Of a stretch of 64,000 bases of DNA, positions 52,802 through 62,500 are shown piece after piece. Under the pieces are notes generated by a model. It made no database searches, was not told the DNA's origin, and was given only the letters and a program-made list of their open reading frames with translations. The stretch is from contig NZ_JABGNA010000001.1 in the NCBI RefSeq assembly GCF_013149275.1, positions 62,001 through 126,000 on the forward strand. The letters are read 5' to 3'. This DNA comes from Mucilaginibacter sp. SG564 (GTDB lineage Bacteria; Bacteroidota; Bacteroidia; Sphingobacteriales; Sphingobacteriaceae). The position numbers and the translations under genes were made by a program. Position 1 is the first letter of the stretch, and every line of letters begins with the position of its first letter.

Positions 52802-53218
52802 ATGACACAAATCAATGCCTATTTAAAGTTTAATGGAAACTGTCGCGAGGCGATGGCTTTCTATAAAAATTGTTTTGGCGGGGAGTTAACCCTGCAAACC
52901 GTTGGCAACTCGCCAATGGCCGAATTTATGCCGCTTGAATCTCCGGATACCATTATGCATGCCAGTTTAATTAGTGGTGGCATCACCTTATTCGCTTCAG
53001 AACTGACCGAGCCGCAAGGTATCACCCAGGGCAATGCTGTTTATTTATGTATCGACAGTGAAAATAAAGAAGAGGTTAAAACATTTTTTGAAAAGCTTTC
53101 TGTAGAGGCTCGCTTTATTTCGCCGTTACAGGATACACCCTGGGGTGCCTTTGGGGTAATCACCGATCGATTTGGTTTTGGTTGGTATTTGAATTATGAA
53201 GTTAAAACTAAAGCATAA
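52802..53218 (+). CDS. VOC family protein (PhnB/glyoxalase-like)
   Basis: This 138-residue vicinal-oxygen-chelate protein begins INAYLKFNGNCREAMAFYKN and has the paired beta-alpha-beta halves of PhnB-like proteins (GGITLFASELTEPQGI, WGAFGVITDRFGFGWYLN). Members bind a metal or act in small-molecule resistance and glyoxalase-type chemistry. The stop codon overlaps the next start (TAATG), so translational coupling with the cupin gene is likely. Confidence 0.9.
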   Translation: MTQINAYLKFNGNCREAMAFYKNCFGGELTLQTVGNSPMAEFMPLESPDTIMHASLISGGITLFASELTEPQGITQGNAVYLCIDSENKEEVKTFFEKLSVEARFISPLQDTPWGAFGVITDRFGFGWYLNYEVKTKA

Positions 53219-53733
53219 TGTACAACATCATGAATACTCCAAATTATTATACCGACGTATTAAAAAACGAAGTTATTGTCTTTAATCCCGGTGAAGGGGA
53301 AATATTGGCAGTAGCCGATAATAAGATCACGCTGAAGGTAACCAGCGAGATATCCAATAATCAAATGGGCGTATATGAAATTCTGTTGCAGCCAGGTACC
53401 GTTGGCGCGCAGCTGCACTATCACCGTTATATGGACGAAACCTTTATTGTAAACAAAGGCACCCTAACCATTCAGCTATCAGACAAGATGATAGATGCCG
53501 TTGAGGGTTCGGTAGTTTACATTCCCCGATTTACGCCTCATGGTTTTCGCAATACAACCGATCTGGATGTTACAGCGACATTGATATTTAACCCGGGCCA
53601 AAGCCGGGAAGGTTTCTTTTTGGGTTTAAAAGAAATACTCACCGAACAACCTATCGACCCACATAAATTTTTAAAGCTTTATGACAAGTATGATAGTATC
53701 CCGGTAAATACCGAAAATATATTACCTGGTTAA
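53218..53733 (+). CDS. Cupin domain-containing protein
   Basis: This 171-residue protein has a single cupin barrel: GTVGAQLHYHRYMDETFIV is motif 1 with its His pair and Glu, and VVYIPRFTPHGFRN is motif 2 with the second His. It could be a metal-binding dioxygenase or isomerase, or a small-molecule sensor. ATG 53230 is an alternative start. It overlaps the VOC gene start-stop and converges with the pirin gene, overlapping by 4 bp. Confidence 0.85.
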   Translation: MYNIMNTPNYYTDVLKNEVIVFNPGEGEILAVADNKITLKVTSEISNNQMGVYEILLQPGTVGAQLHYHRYMDETFIVNKGTLTIQLSDKMIDAVEGSVVYIPRFTPHGFRNTTDLDVTATLIFNPGQSREGFFLGLKEILTEQPIDPHKFLKLYDKYDSIPVNTENILPG

Positions 53734-54584
53734 AAACTTAAAGTCCCGAACAGGCCATTCTTATAGTCGGCAATGGCCTGTTCGTTTTCTTCGGGTGTGT
53801 TCATGACAAAGTTGTCTTTAGCGGCAACAGGTTCTTCAATTGGTTCTGCCGACAGGTATAATACCTGCGCATCGGTAGCAGCTGTTACGGCGATATCCTC
53901 ATTTTCTTTACTGAATACGATAAGGTTATGAGCAGACACCGCTGTATCGTTTATCTCCACATCTCCATGGATAAGATATAGCAAGGTCCAGTAACCTGGC
54001 GTCGCGGTAAAATGGGCTGTTTTGCCCGCAGCTATTTCGCCAACTATGGAGATCACTGGTGTGAAATTTTTAATAGGTCCGGTTTTACCTTCATAGTCGC
54101 CGCTTAGCAGGCGGAAACTCAGGTCATCGTCCTCTAATACTTTTGGTTGCTGTTCTTTAGTAGCGGCCTGGTAAAAAGGTTCGTCCCATTTATTGGCTTT
54201 GGGGGCATTTATCCAGAGTTGTATAAGCTCCTGTGTGCCGCCGGTCTTTAAAAGCTCCGGGGTAGGGCCCTCACTGTGTAAAATGCCTTTACCGGCGAAC
54301 ATTTGCTGTACATCGCCTGCTTTGATCACTTTATCATTGCCTGCATTATCACGGTGGTAACCTTCGCCCTGCAGCATAATGGTGTATGGGCTAAAACCGC
54401 GATGCGGGTGGGGATGTATCCTTGAAGCCTGTCCTGGTTTAATAACAAGCGGCCTCATATGGTGCAAAACAATAAAAGGGTTGGCAAAGCGGAATTGCTG
54501 ATGAGGCAGGGGCTGTAACACAACATCTTCCTCGGTTATTTTTTTCTCGCGGGCTTCCAGTATATGGTCGATGGTTTTTTTCAT
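53730..54584 (-). CDS. Pirin family protein
   Basis: This 284-residue bicupin of the pirin family has motif HPHPHRGFSPYTIML with the metal-binding His set, KAGDVQQMFAGKGILHSEGP, and a pirin C-terminal domain. Bacterial pirins may act as quercetin 2,3-dioxygenases or metal-dependent regulators. I start at ATG 54584 (MKKTIDHILEAREKKITEED); the longer frame up to 54734 would run into a MITE-like element and begins with unlikely sequence. It converges with the cupin gene. Confidence 0.93.
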   Translation of the reverse strand: MKKTIDHILEAREKKITEEDVVLQPLPHQQFRFANPFIVLHHMRPLVIKPGQASRIHPHPHRGFSPYTIMLQGEGYHRDNAGNDKVIKAGDVQQMFAGKGILHSEGPTPELLKTGGTQELIQLWINAPKANKWDEPFYQAATKEQQPKVLEDDDLSFRLLSGDYEGKTGPIKNFTPVISIVGEIAAGKTAHFTATPGYWTLLYLIHGDVEINDTAVSAHNLIVFSKENEDIAVTAATDAQVLYLSAEPIEEPVAAKDNFVMNTPEENEQAIADYKNGLFGTLSF

Positions 54585-54732
54585 GGCGTAAGACAAAAAC
54601 TTTTTAAAGATAGAAAAACGGAATAAGCCTAAGGTTTCCCGACTGTCAAAATCTTCGTTCCGGTTCCGGATCAATTTATCATTCCATCTTTTAGTCGCTT
54701 CGAAACCAAACTTATGAAATTCAAACAGTCCC

Positions 54733-54876
54733 AAACTTTTTAAACCTTTATTTTAACACTTTTCTGATCAAAATTGGGCCAAAATGGTACCAAAAAGGCC
54801 TAAAAACGTTACTGAGCTACCCATTTTAACACTTTTTAACAAATTTTTGACGGGTTTTGAAAAGTTTAAAAAGTTT
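54733..54876. repeat. MITE-like element, copy B (144 bp)
   Basis: A 13-bp terminal inverted repeat (AAACTTTTTAAAC at 54733-54745; complement at 54864-54876) encloses AT-rich DNA that aligns with copy A at 9017-9161 in ends, length and several internal blocks. No coding potential is visible, and no clear target duplication. Confidence 0.75.
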
Positions 54877-54946
54877 TAATGTATTGATTTTTAGTTTTTT
54901 GTGTGAAAATAACTGCTTTTTAAAGCCTTTTTTGCCATTAATTAAA

Positions 54947-54981
54947 CAGCCCTGCTTATGTTTTTCAAACAAGCAGGGCTG
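54947..54981 (-). terminator. Terminator for the methyltransferase gene
   Basis: The 11-bp perfect stem CAGCCCTGCTT/AAGCAGGGCTG with a 13-base loop is followed on the minus strand by TTTAATTAA. It lies 66 bases after the methyltransferase stop. Confidence 0.6.
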
Positions 54982-55046
54982 ACGGTTGGATATTCTTAAA
55001 TATACCGAAATTTTTCAAAAGCCGCAATAGGGCACGGTGCTAATAT

Positions 55047-55736
55047 TTATTTTAAAGTAAGTCTTACCAGATATTGTTTAAACTCGTCTTCGAGCAGTAC
55101 TTCCATGTTATAGCCCATTTCCTGGGCGATGGTAGTGAGGGTTTGTTCGTCGATGTACAGCCAGGGGAACCAGTCGGTTTTTTGCTGGTTGTATTGATAC
55201 TGGTATTGAATTTCGCCATAGTATGGTCCGTTTTCGGGAAGCTTACCCTCGTACAAATAGGCAATGTCAGAAGAATCGAACAAAAGCTGCCCGCCTGGTT
55301 TAAGCAATTGCTTTACATGCTGTAAAAAGGTTTTCAGCTTTAGCAGGGTACCCGTGAGGCCAATACCGTTCATCAGCAACAGCAAGGTATCGTATTGCTG
55401 CTCCTGATATTCAAAAATATCGGCGGTAAGTACTTTGTTAACTCCGCGCGCTTTCATGATGTCTGATGCCAGTTTGGATATATCCAGGGCGGTAACTTCG
55501 AAACCGCGATCCTGCAATATCAATACGTGCGCGCCCGCACCTGCACCGATATCCAGTACGTCGCCCCGGCACTCGTTTAAGGCCAGCCATTCCAGATCGG
55601 GCATATCGTCTTCCTCACGGAAATAGGCCTCTACCGGCATTTCCTCGCGCGGCCCATATTGGTTATTGATCCAGAGCTGATGCTCCTGTTGCTGATGATA
55701 ATGATCATGTATGGCCTGTCCTAATATATCTTTCAT
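55047..55736 (-). CDS. Class I SAM-dependent methyltransferase
   Basis: This 229-residue methyltransferase has SAM motif I VLDIGAGAGAH (60-70) and motif II VTALDISKLASDIMK. The LLLLMNGIGLTG segment corresponds to motif IV and KPGGQLLFDSSD to the strand-5 region. I start at ATG 55736 (MKDILGQAIH); the frame stays open to 55781 but that part lies in the word-repeat tract. The substrate is unknown. It is divergent from the DUF92 gene across a repeat-rich spacer. Confidence 0.9.
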   Translation of the reverse strand: MKDILGQAIHDHYHQQQEHQLWINNQYGPREEMPVEAYFREEDDMPDLEWLALNECRGDVLDIGAGAGAHVLILQDRGFEVTALDISKLASDIMKARGVNKVLTADIFEYQEQQYDTLLLLMNGIGLTGTLLKLKTFLQHVKQLLKPGGQLLFDSSDIAYLYEGKLPENGPYYGEIQYQYQYNQQKTDWFPWLYIDEQTLTTIAQEMGYNMEVLLEDEFKQYLVRLTLK

Positions 55737-55756
55737 TCGGCGCAAAAATAGTAAGA

Positions 55757-56013
55757 AAGAGTCAAGAGACAAGAGAGACAAGAATCAAGAGACAAGAATC
55801 AAGAGACAAAAATCAAGAGACAAAAATCAAGAGACAAGAATCATAAAAAACGCGGAGAAATTGATATTAACCTGAACACTAATAAAAAACTGGTGTGTCT
55901 TGGCTCGTGCATCCTGGTTCTTGTCTCTTCTGATTCCTGACTTTTAATTTCTTGGTTCTTGTCTCCTGATTCTCGACTTTTGCCTCTTGATTCCTGACTC
56001 TTAATTTCTTGAT
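55757..56013. repeat. Word-repeat tract AATCAAGAGACAAG and its inverted copy
   Basis: The left part (55757-55842) is a degenerate tandem of AATCAAGAGACAAG; the right part (about 55918-56013) carries the complement words (TTCTTGTCTC, CTTGATTC). About 70 bp of unique sequence lie between. The same words occur at 13155-13260. The tract lies directly between two divergent gene starts. Confidence 0.8.
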
Positions 56014-56019
56014 TCTATC

Positions 56020-56727
56020 ATGGCTCATTACGGTTTACTGGTACTTATCCTTATCGCGGGCGTTGTTTACAGCATATCGGCCCGTAAGCTAACACCGGTA
56101 GCAGCCATCACGGGCGCGGGTGTGGCCTGCCTGGTTTTTGCCGGGGCGGGATATACGGGTGTAGCCATGATGACCATCTTTTTTATTTTAGGTTCGGCGG
56201 CTACTTCCTGGCAGAAACACAAAAAGCAAAGTTTTGGCGATATTAAAGAACATCAGGGCGGCCGAAGCGCAGCGCAGGTATTGGCCAACGCGGGTGTGGG
56301 GGCCATTACCGGGATCCTGGTTTTATCGTTCCCTGCTTATAACTCCTTATGGGTGTTGATGATGGCCGCAAGCTTTGCATCGGCAACGGCCGATACACTG
56401 TCATCCGAACTGGGCACGGTTTATGGCCGTCGTTTTTTCAATATTATTACCCTGAAACCCGATCAGCGTGGATTGGATGGCGTGATTAGTTTAGAAGGTA
56501 CTTTAATGGGTATTGGCGGCAGTTTGGTGATAGCCGTAGTTTATGCCGTTGGCTTTGGGTGGAACAACAGCCTGATCTGGCTTATTGTTGCCGGAACTAT
56601 AGGTAATTTAACCGATTCGGTACTGGGCGCCTTATTGGAACGCCGGGGATACATAGGCAATAACGCGGTGAATTTTTTAAATACGCTGGTAGCGGCCCTT
56701 ATAATGGTATTGTTTTACCTGATTTAA
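56020..56727 (+). CDS. DUF92 family integral membrane protein
   Basis: This 235-residue membrane protein has about six hydrophobic segments. The family blocks are AAQVLANAGVGAITG, SFASATADTLSSELG (acidic residue in a membrane helix), DGVISLEGTLMG and GTIGNLTDSVLGALLERRGY. DUF92 proteins (TIGR00297 type) are conserved from bacteria to plants, where a relative is a phytyl phosphate kinase; the bacterial role is not settled. A nucleotide-dependent lipid kinase is possible. Confidence 0.9.
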   Translation: MAHYGLLVLILIAGVVYSISARKLTPVAAITGAGVACLVFAGAGYTGVAMMTIFFILGSAATSWQKHKKQSFGDIKEHQGGRSAAQVLANAGVGAITGILVLSFPAYNSLWVLMMAASFASATADTLSSELGTVYGRRFFNIITLKPDQRGLDGVISLEGTLMGIGGSLVIAVVYAVGFGWNNSLIWLIVAGTIGNLTDSVLGALLERRGYIGNNAVNFLNTLVAALIMVLFYLI

Positions 56728-56730
56728 TGC

Positions 56731-56788
56731 TGATATTTGACCATTGATGTGAATGATTACATTGATTCCGTTGATTCCGTTGATTTTT
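56731..56788. repeat. GATTCCGTTGATTCCG word repeat
   Basis: Tandem GATT-containing words (ATTGATTCCGTTGATTCCG) fill the space between the DUF92 and peptidase genes; non-coding. Confidence 0.55.
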
Positions 56789-56795
56789 TACCCTT

Positions 56796-57566
56796 ATGAT
56801 ACCAACCATTATATTCCTGCTTGTTGTTGTTGCCATTATCGGATACTACTTTTCGACTAAAAAGAGTAAGCTGAAAAAGACACCCGCCAATACGGTTTAT
56901 AAGGCCATCCTGGAAAGATATATACCGTTTTATCAGGCCCTGAACAATACTGATAAACTTTTATTTGAGCAAAAGGTAATTGGCTTTCAGGAAGGTATTA
57001 CCATAGAAGGGGTAGGCACAGCTATTGAAGATATTGACCGCGTAATGATCGCGTCGAGCGCGGTGATCCCCATTTTCAGGCTGGATAACTGGCGGTACAG
57101 TAATCTCACCAATGTAATACTCTATCCTGATACTTTTGATACTGAGTTTCAGTTTGAGGGCGAAGGCCGGAATATCATGGGCATGGTGGGTTCGGGCTAC
57201 ATGAACGGACAAATGATCTTGTCGCGGGCGGCCCTTACCAAGGGTTTTTCGCGTTCGGCTGGTAAAGAGAATACCGCTATACATGAGTTTGTACACCTGC
57301 TGGATAAATCTGACGGTGCTACTGATGGCATCCCCGAAAACCTGCTGGCGCATGATTATGTGCTGCCCTGGTTAAAAATGATCCACCACGAGATCCATAA
57401 AATAGAGGAAGGCCGGTCAGACATCAACCCCTATGCTGCCACCAGCGAAGCCGAGTTTTTTGCCGTAGCCGCTGAATATTTTTTTCAGAAACCCGAAGAA
57501 CTCAAACACAAACATCCGGAGCTGTATGAAATGCTGTTTATGATGTTTATGCGGGTGAGGCGATAG
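56796..57566 (+). CDS. Zinc-dependent peptidase, MtfA/M90 family
   Basis: This 256-residue protein has an N-terminal membrane segment (about 3-20), then a soluble metallopeptidase domain with HEFVH at 163-167 (H163, E164, H167) and a downstream Glu/Asp-rich helix (HKIEEGRSDINPYAATSEAE) that supplies the third ligand. MtfA in enterobacteria cleaves or binds the Mlc regulator of sugar uptake; here the target is unknown. The membrane anchor is a difference from cytoplasmic MtfA. Confidence 0.93.
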   Translation: MIPTIIFLLVVVAIIGYYFSTKKSKLKKTPANTVYKAILERYIPFYQALNNTDKLLFEQKVIGFQEGITIEGVGTAIEDIDRVMIASSAVIPIFRLDNWRYSNLTNVILYPDTFDTEFQFEGEGRNIMGMVGSGYMNGQMILSRAALTKGFSRSAGKENTAIHEFVHLLDKSDGATDGIPENLLAHDYVLPWLKMIHHEIHKIEEGRSDINPYAATSEAEFFAVAAEYFFQKPEELKHKHPELYEMLFMMFMRVRR

Positions 57567-57574
57567 GGTTCTTT

Positions 57575-57828
57575 AGTATCAAGTAGTTAGTATCAAGTAT
57601 CAAGACTTTGTCTGAACCATGATTGAAGGGATTAAAAGATTACCACGATTTTGCATATATCTGTAACCTAAAAAGTTTGTCATCCTGAGGAACGAAGGAT
57701 CTATTCGTAAATAGGCATATAGCATAATAGATGCTTCACTTCGTTCAGCATGACAAACATAATAGATGCTTCACTTCGTTCAGCATGACAAAAGGGTATT
57801 TCCAATGTCTTGATACTAACTACTTAAA
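57575..57828. repeat. Compound intergenic repeat: word repeats, GTCAT palindrome and 35-bp duplication
   Basis: TTAGTATCAAGTAG words (57575-57606) are inverted at 57806-57828. Between them are a GATT-word tract matching 11239-11267, a GTCATCCTGAGG...CAGCATGAC palindrome (57679-57754), and a perfect 35-bp tandem duplication of its right arm (57723-57757 and 57758-57792). Confidence 0.8.
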
Positions 57829-58647
57829 CTAATTATTAAATCCAAGATCAAGCTGTCCGGCAAATGATGTTATTTTGTCCATCTCGCCAATATGATAAAC
57901 CGGGGTTTCTTCAAACCGGGAGGCTACAACCACATGGATGCCTTCGGCACAGGCCATAAACAAATCTTCAACCAGTTTGGGGTTGTTGTTATTGTGCGAT
58001 AAGTGGGAGAGCAGTAAGTGGGTCATGTGTGCGGGCCGGTGCGTAGTAAATAAGGCCAGTGCCTGTTTATTTGACAGGTGACCCTTGCCGCCGCGGATGC
58101 GCCGTTTAAGATGGTAGGGATAGCCGCCGTTATCCAGCATATCGTCATCGTAATTGGCTTCCAGGAAAGCGGCATGGCACTGGCTAAAGTAGCGGATGAG
58201 CCTGTCGCACACTACGCCAATATCGGTAAATATGCCCACGTTGATATCGCGGCAGCTCACAAAAAAGCTATGCGGTTCGGTGGCATCATGTTCTTTGGGA
58301 AACGAGGTAACCTGCAATTCACCGATATTCACGGTTTCAAACTCCCGCAGGTGATGTACCTGTTGTGCATCTACACTGTTGCCTAAATGCAAAAGGGTAC
58401 CAGGGGTAATGTATACCGGCAAATTGAACTTTTTGGCCAGCACGGGTATGCCGCGGATATGATCTGAGTGCTCATGCGATACAAATATGGCTTTTACCTT
58501 TTGCATGGATAAGCCCAGGCGGGCCATGCGTTTTTCAGTTTCGCGGCATGATATGCCGGCATCAACCAATATAGCCTCCCGCTCGTTCCCTACGTAATAG
58601 CAATTGCCGTTACTGCCCGAATTTAGTGATGTGATGAATAATGACAT
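57829..58647 (-). CDS. MBL fold metallo-hydrolase (YycJ-like)
   Basis: This 272-residue metallo-beta-lactamase-fold protein has an intact metal motif SHEHSDHIRG (HxHxDH), LVDAGISCRE before it, FPKEHDATEP and LSHLSHNNNN. The GSNGNCYYV start is typical of the YycJ/WalJ group, in which members act as 5'-3' DNA exonucleases or cell-wall-linked factors in Firmicutes; in Bacteroidota the role is not firmly set. It is not linked to neighbours. Confidence 0.93.
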   Translation of the reverse strand: MSLFITSLNSGSNGNCYYVGNEREAILVDAGISCRETEKRMARLGLSMQKVKAIFVSHEHSDHIRGIPVLAKKFNLPVYITPGTLLHLGNSVDAQQVHHLREFETVNIGELQVTSFPKEHDATEPHSFFVSCRDINVGIFTDIGVVCDRLIRYFSQCHAAFLEANYDDDMLDNGGYPYHLKRRIRGGKGHLSNKQALALFTTHRPAHMTHLLLSHLSHNNNNPKLVEDLFMACAEGIHVVVASRFEETPVYHIGEMDKITSFAGQLDLGFNN

Positions 58648-58756
58648 GTAAATACAAAGTAACGGATTTAAGCCAAATTTTATGTTTGCTTAACGCAACG
58701 TGTTTAAAAATAATCGTTAAAATTTTGCGGCTATAAAAAGCTGCTTATATTTAGCC

Positions 58757-59416
58757 ATGGATTCACCCCAAACTTTACCGGTACTTAATGCTACAGAGCT
58801 GCGCGTGTTGGGCTCGCTGATGGAAAAAAGCAAAACCACGCCCGATTATTATCCCATGACGCTGAATGGCTTAACCGCGGCCTGTAACCAGAAAACATCG
58901 CGTAAGCCCGTTGTGAATTACGATGAAGGCACGGTTACCGAAACATTAAATACGCTTAAAAGACGCGGACTGATCTCGACCGTTACCGGCGGCTCTATCC
59001 GTAACATCAAATACAAACATAATTTTGCTATTGTTTTCCCGGTGATACCTGCCGAGGTGGCTTTGCTTTGCCTGCTGATATTACGAGGGCCACAAACGCC
59101 TGGTGAATTGAATACCAACTCGGGCAGGCTATATGAATTTGAAACGATAGAAGAAGTGCAGGAAATGCTGGAGAAACTGGCCGACCCGACTTTACCTTAC
59201 GTAGTGCAATTGCCCAAACGCCCCGGGCAAAAAGAAGCCCGTTATGCTCATTTATTAGGCGGTACACCTGAAATAAGCGATGATGATGACATCGAAGAAG
59301 CAGGCAGCCGCTCAACCAGCGGTCTGGAAGCCCGAGTAAGCCAGCTGGAAAATGAATTGGCCGAAGTGAAGGAGAAGTTAGTGAAATTAATGCAGGAACT
59401 AGGAGTGGGGGAATAA
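58757..59416 (+). CDS. YceH family protein (DUF480)
   Basis: This 219-residue protein consists of two winged-helix domains (about 8-80 and 85-180; LNATELRVLGSLMEKSKTTPDYYPMTL in the first, broken here by length limits) and a C-terminal coiled coil (about 193-217; LEARVSQLENELAEVKEKLV). YceH/DUF480 proteins are conserved but poorly characterised; the fold suggests DNA or protein binding. The Ser/Asp-rich linker before the coil (SDDDDIEEAG) is unstructured. It stands alone. Confidence 0.92.
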   Translation: MDSPQTLPVLNATELRVLGSLMEKSKTTPDYYPMTLNGLTAACNQKTSRKPVVNYDEGTVTETLNTLKRRGLISTVTGGSIRNIKYKHNFAIVFPVIPAEVALLCLLILRGPQTPGELNTNSGRLYEFETIEEVQEMLEKLADPTLPYVVQLPKRPGQKEARYAHLLGGTPEISDDDDIEEAGSRSTSGLEARVSQLENELAEVKEKLVKLMQELGVGE

Positions 59417-59431
59417 AATTATCGCCCTCAC

Positions 59432-59518
59432 GTCATTGCGAGCGCAGCGTGGCAATCCCCTATAGGCAGAGCCTCTCTGTAAGTAGGGGATTGCCACGTC
59501 GTTCCTCCTCGCAATGAC
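59432..59518. repeat. GTCAT...ATGAC intergenic palindrome
   Basis: The arms GTCATTGCGAGCGCAGCG and CGTCGTTCCTCCTCGCAATGAC, with the inner CCCCTAT/AGTAGGGG pairing, form a long hairpin. The left arm is the sequence duplicated at 10645 and 10723. Confidence 0.85.
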
Positions 59519-59569
59519 GCGTGGGGAGATTTCTTTTTTAGTTACTGTAACCGCAACTACATCCCTATC

Positions 59570-62500
59570 TTATCTATACCTCTCTTTATCCTTACTCTTT
59601 TTTTTCACAGCTTCATAGGCCTTTTTTAATATTGCTACCAAATCTTCGGTTTTCATGGGTTTGGCTATGTAATCGTCCATGCCTTCTGCTAAACAAAGCT
59701 CGCGGTCTTCGGGGCCGGCGTTGGCGGTCATAGCTATGATATAAGGTTGTTTAAAGGCGTATTTGCGGATGTGCCGTGTAGCTTCAAATCCATCCATTTC
59801 GGGCATTTGCACATCCATAAATATAACATCAACCGGGTTTAACTTTAACTTGTTTAAAGCCTCAAGCCCGTTTGGCGCCATGATGAATTTGTAGCCCAGC
59901 TTGGTGAGCATCTTATCAACCAGTTTTTGATTGATCAGATTGTCTTCAGCCACCAAAATGCGCATCGGAAACTCAGTTGCGAAGTCTTCATCAAATAATT
60001 TAGGAGATCTGGGCTCTGTGGCAGCTGTGGCTGGCTGATTTTGAAACTCTGCCTGTATACTTTTCCCCAACTGGTTTTGTTTAACAGGTTTGGTGAGTAT
60101 AGCGGAAAATAAGCCCGGGTATTTTTTCTTTGAACCATCGCCAATGGAACTCAGCATAATCACGGGCAGGTTTTTATAATTTCTTTTAATGGCCCGCGCC
60201 AGGTCGACACCGTCCATATCCGGCATTTGCATATCGGTTATCACCAGGTTAAATTTTTCGCCTTCTGATAAAAGGTCAAGCGCTTCCACGGGCGATGCGG
60301 CAGATAGGGTAAGTATTCCCCATTGTTCTAACTGGGTTTTCAGGATAAACCGATTGGTCTGATTATCATCAACCACCAAAATCCTTTTGCCTTCCATTTC
60401 GGCCGGATTTAAGATTACCGGGATATGTTTGGATTGCTTTTTACTGATAGGCACCCTGATGGTAAATACAAAAACAGACCCTTCGTTGTGAACACTTTCT
60501 ACCCATATTTCGCCGCCCATGAGTTTTACCAGGCGCTGGCTGATCACCAGGCCCAAACCAGTGCCGCCATATTTACGGGTAGTTGATGAATCAACCTGCG
60601 AGAAGGCATTGAACAAACCCGGGAGCTTTTCGTCGGGAATGCCTATCCCGGTGTCCATCACACTAAAACCTATTTCGATATCGCCATTTTTAAAGGTTTT
60701 GGATAGGAATACTTTGATAAATACCTCACCTTTTTGTGTGAATTTTAAAGCGTTGCCGGTTAGGTTGGTAATTACTTGTTTAAGCCTGAGGCTGTCGCCA
60801 ATAATTTGTGTGGGTAGGGCAGGGTCTATCTGGTAAACCAATTCCAGGTTTTGTTGCGAGGCCTGTTGCGAAAAAAGATCCATTACCTCCTCAATACAGT
60901 GACGCAGGTCAAAGTCGTCCTGTTCAATATCCATTTTACCCGATTCTATTTTTGAAAAATCAAGGATGTCATTGATCACATTCACCAGGTTGTCGCCGCT
61001 GGCTATAATGGTGTTGGTATATTCCCGTTGTTCGGGGTTTAATTCTGTTTCGCTCAAAAGTGAAGCCATCCCGATCACACCATTCATGGGCGTCCGTATC
61101 TCGTGGCTCATGGTTGCCAGGAATATGCTTTTGGCTTTGTTGGCCTTATCGGCTTCTTTACGGGCCTGCCGCTCCTGCTGGCGCTGCAGCTCTAATTCTT
61201 CAGATTGTACCTGTAGTTCTTCGTTCAGCGCCTGCAGCTCTTCTGATTGCGACTGTAATTCGGCATTGAGCCCCTGCAGATCGACTGATTGTTTTTTTAA
61301 TTCCTCAGACTGCTGCAAAACCTCGTCAGTACGTTCGGTTACCTGTTGCTCCAATAAAGCTTTTTGTTTAACAATAGCATTTACTTTTAAGCGGTATAAA
61401 CTATATATAACAGCAAAAACAAAAAATGTTACCAGGATAATAAACCACCAGGTTAGCCAAAATGGCGGCAGAACGGTTAACTCCAAATTCAGCTCCCTGG
61501 TTGACCATACACCATCGCCGTTATTGCTTTTTACTTTAAAAAGGTAATGGCCGGCGGGTAAATTAGTGTAGGTTGCCGAGGTTTTACGCCCTACATAATT
61601 CCAACTTTTATCAAAACCCACTAATTGATAGGCATAAACGGTACGGTTTAAGAAGGCATAATCCAGCGATACAAATTCAAATGAAATTACGGATTGGTCG
61701 TAATGTAAAGTGATGGCATTGGTGACTGTGATATCTTGCTTGAGCGGCGAGGGGTCTTGAGCATTTTTAGCTACCGGTATGGAGTTATTAAAGATCTGGA
61801 AGTCGGTTAAAACCAAAGGCGGATTGTAGTGATAGGAGTCGATCTTTTCGGGGTTAAATACATTAAAGCCGTTAACACCGCCAAAGTACAGCAGGCCATC
61901 CCTGGTTTTTAAAGCCGATTTCGCTTTAAATTCATCAGCCTGTAAGCCATCGTCAACGGTGAAGTTTTTGAATTTTTTGGTTATGGGGTTGTATTTGGAT
62001 ATGCCCTTATTGGTGCTTATCCAAAGATTGCCACGATTGTCCTCCTTAATAGCATAAGTGTAATTATTGGGCAGGCCATCTTTTGTTTTAAAAACGGTGA
62101 AGCGGCCGGTTTTGGGATCAAAACGATTTAGTCCGTCGAAAGTGCATACCCATATATTACCGTTAAGGTCTTCCAACAGATCGACCGCTTTGTTGTTGCT
62201 GATGCTGTTTGCTGATTCATCATGCTTGTAAGAGGTAAAAGTACCCGTTTGCTGATCAAAACGGTTAAGACCTCCTTCGCCGGTGCCTATCCACAGATTG
62301 CCTTTGGAGTCGACCAACAATGAATTGATAATGTTATCACTAATGCTTTTAGGATCATTGGGGTTATGTTTATAGTGGATGAACTTATTGGTTTTAGGAT
62401 TATACAGGTCGAGCCCCTGACCAAATGTACCTATCCATATTTTATGATCGGGTGTGGCAGTAATGGCGTATATGTTATTGCCGGATAAACTGCTGCTATC

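Noticed and set aside
54585..54734. Extended start for the pirin gene
   Set aside because: The extra 50 residues have no pirin similarity and the frame enters the MITE-like element.
55737..55781. Extended start for the methyltransferase
   Set aside because: The 15 extra residues are encoded by the word-repeat tract.
55757..56013. Possible CRISPR array
   Set aside because: The repeats are degenerate tandem words without unique spacers, and no cas genes are present.
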